From: Nemertoderma westbladi
Lineage: Eukaryota; Xenacoelomorpha; Nemertodermatida; Nemertodermatidae
Length of the DNA: 61,147 bases
Assembly: GCA_032718475.1 (NCBI GenBank)
Contig: JAUCBJ010001273.1
Coordinates: 1 to 61,147 of the forward strand
Direction: 5' to 3'
The notes beneath the pieces are model-generated. The model saw only the letters and a program-made list of their open reading frames with translations. It was not told the origin of the DNA and searched no databases. Shown piece after piece: positions 59,305 to 61,147 of this stretch. Each line of letters opens with the position of its first letter. The stretch's first letter is position 1. The position numbers were made by a program, and so were the translations under genes.

Positions 59305-60000
59305 ACTCAAAAACAAACTCCCCCCCGATAACGTTTATGTAGCTGACGACCACGAGTATACCGACCACGAATGTACTACCCGCCCATATCTATAGCAACG
59401 ACCAATCGCAATCGATTCTGTCAATTGTTCCAAACAGTGTAGTTGTTAACCTAGCAACATCGATATTAGTTACCACGGTAACATACAAACAATCTGATGC
59501 TCCTTAACTCGCCTTTCTATTTATTTCAAAAACTCATTGTTACTATAAACTTAACCGTACTACCAAAAATCTCAAAGTTATTTATTATGTCGTGTTTATC
59601 TATACCGGTATTTGTACTGCGGTGTTCTTTGGTTCAACTGCACTTAATTTAAATATTAAATTTGTATGTACTTATTATAATTACGCGATATGCAAGCATA
59701 ACTAATATGTTTTTAACATTCATTTGGGGGAAGTAACGCAATTCGACAAGATCGTTATGGGAATAAGCAAGACTCCGTATCGTTAGGTTCCCTTATTTAT
59801 TTAAATAAATTAATTAATACATTAGAACACCGACCGCAGAGAGGTATCACTACTACAAGATATGTCGTCATGTGGGTTAAGCTATATTTATCTAAAGGCG
59901 GCTCACAGCCGCCATAATGAACTTTGTCCTGAATTAGGAAGAATGTTGAAGGCGCGGCGCAGTGTGCCGCCTTTAACTTAATTACAAGTATGTTATAGTA
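59305..60000 (+). terminator. 3' flank of the lipoprotein gene with candidate polyadenylation signals
   Basis: After the stop the sequence is AT-rich and non-coding. ATTAAA at 59,655-59,660 and AATAAA at 59,804-59,809 are the first plausible polyadenylation signals; another AATAAA is at 60,033-60,038. Which is used cannot be told. Confidence 0.35.
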
Positions 60001-60001
60001 A

Positions 60002-60187
60002 TATGAGTTATTACGAAAAAACAACCGCGAAAATAAACTTAAAGCAGCTCGTGTTGCCCTTAACGTAGCAGAATATAAGCTGGCTCTTCGTCAGCCATCA
60101 CCTGCGGATATGGTTTGTCCGTTTTCTCGCTGCGCGGAATGTAGTAACGAGGTGAAGAATCTTCTCGACGTTGACTGCATGCATTAG
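60002..60187 (+). other. Short coding-like ORF downstream of the lipoprotein gene
   Basis: An open frame of 61 codons between two stops, with protein-like composition (ARVALNVAEYKLALRQPSPA, then CPFSRCAECSNEVKNLLDVD). It has no good start, so it could be a terminal exon or a decayed fragment. Not recognised. Confidence 0.25.
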
Positions 60188-61147
60188 AATACTTTGGATT
60201 GGACTGTAGTGGCAGTAGTCTAGGAGGGGCCGTCTCAGTCGATACTTTTAATTAATATCAAACAACGCTATTCTATGCAGCTGCAAAATTAATCATCATA
60301 CCAGTTGTATTTGTTGTAATTTATTTGGGGGGATTCCAGCTGTGTATAATTTTTAAGTATAATTATTTAAATCATTTACTAGTAATAGTAGTAAACACTT
60401 AATTTCGGGTGTAAACGCTACGCCGACAACCGACAGCCGACAACCTGTTCGCGCTTTTAGACCTTTAGCAATTTAACCTGCCAATTTTAGGTGTCTTTTT
60501 GTATATCAATTATTTAATGTACTGAAGGTACATCAGCCGAAGCCAGCCTGTGCGCGACCATTCACCCACAGTTAAGGGAGACTGGATTCGGATGCTTTGA
60601 TAGTGATTGCAGTGTAGACCTACTGTATTATTCGATTGATCGTTACAGTAATATATAATCTCTGACAATATATTTACTTTCGGGGAAATATTAACAGTTC
60701 CTTTAGGACGTGGCGCTTTAAGTATAAAACAGAGTTATGACTTATACTAATCACAACTGGATGGCTACTGAGTTTCGTAAAAGGCGCATTCTTTAGGAGA
60801 TGCTTTATTAACCTTCACACTACTTCACACGACTTCACACTAGTTCACACTACTGCGCACTGATCTGCCGACCGTCACTGAATTTGATCATATTATAAGG
60901 AGGATCGCAACTGACACATGTAGGGATTATGAAATAGCATTCAATTCACACAAAAACCACTATAATGTAAGTCGCAGTTGCTACCGGTAAACCTGTTCCT
61001 CTAACCTTTAGTAATCAAAGAGATTGAGGGTTTTATGATTATTCATCGGTATTCTCCAAATATATCAGCAGTATATACCAACATAACACAGTAACACCAA
61101 TTAATAACAGAATCAAATAATGCGGTGAACAGTCAGTATGTGTAGTT
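60188..61147. other. Right-edge stretch with a 10-bp tandem repeat
   Basis: No gene is visible. At 60,813-60,862 there are four to five units of 'cttcacacta' and variants. Confidence 0.55.

Noticed and set aside
59305-59400. Extension of the last exon in another frame (WIADDVKLKNKLPPDNVYVA)
   Set aside because: Would need a frameshift; the in-phase frame ends with the Cys-rich tail expected for the family.

Overview
The window is AT-rich animal nuclear DNA: GT-AG introns, non-LTR retrotransposon debris, MITEs and abundant minisatellites. I see no prokaryotic features, CRISPR array, rRNA or tRNA gene. The main gene is a large lipid transfer protein (LLTP) of the apolipophorin/apoB type. With its intron style this suggests a marine invertebrate, perhaps an invertebrate chordate; the species cannot be fixed from sequence alone.

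Left part (1-19,600). A locus of about 3.2-3.7 kb on the minus strand is present twice, at about 425-4,155 (copy A) and 12,148-15,358 (copy B). Copy B has an intact two-exon model (14,086-15,162 and 12,635-13,213; 551 residues, helical N-terminus and possible beta-propeller). Copy A carries a 2-bp frameshift and a retrotransposon fragment a few bases inside its intron. Between the copies lie a broken endonuclease/RT retrotransposon (5,163-7,905) abutting a perfect 108-bp inverted repeat, two minisatellite blocks, a Harbinger-like MITE and degenerate ORFs. A small single-pass membrane protein is encoded at 17,471-17,827 (minus).

Main gene (19,680-59,304, plus strand). I could assemble 41 exons whose phases close at all 40 junctions, giving about 5,750 residues: signal peptide, LLTP N-terminal lipid-transfer region, a single 10,122-bp exon encoding 3,374 residues, a von Willebrand D domain, and a vWA-like/Cys-rich C-terminus. 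The giant exon holds about 48 short C-x(2-8)-C loops spaced about 60 residues apart, and recent internal tandem duplications. A promoter with GATA motifs and a TATA-like box precedes the start.

The most unusual signal is in the introns of this gene. At least five introns (9, 15, 18, 34, 40), and probably a sixth (37), carry tandem repeats whose unit includes the exon's own 5' splice site, from two or three copies up to about 72. Intron 10 shows the mirror case: an array of 3' splice-site-like units whose last unit is the real acceptor. Intron 37 also holds a 4.2-kb array of 36-bp units with a 144-bp higher-order repeat; these multiples of three create spurious ORFs up to 1,193 codons. An antisense copy of about 200 bp of the giant exon lies in intron 26.

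Right end (59,305-61,147): 3' flank with possible polyadenylation signals, one short coding-like ORF and a 10-bp tandem repeat.
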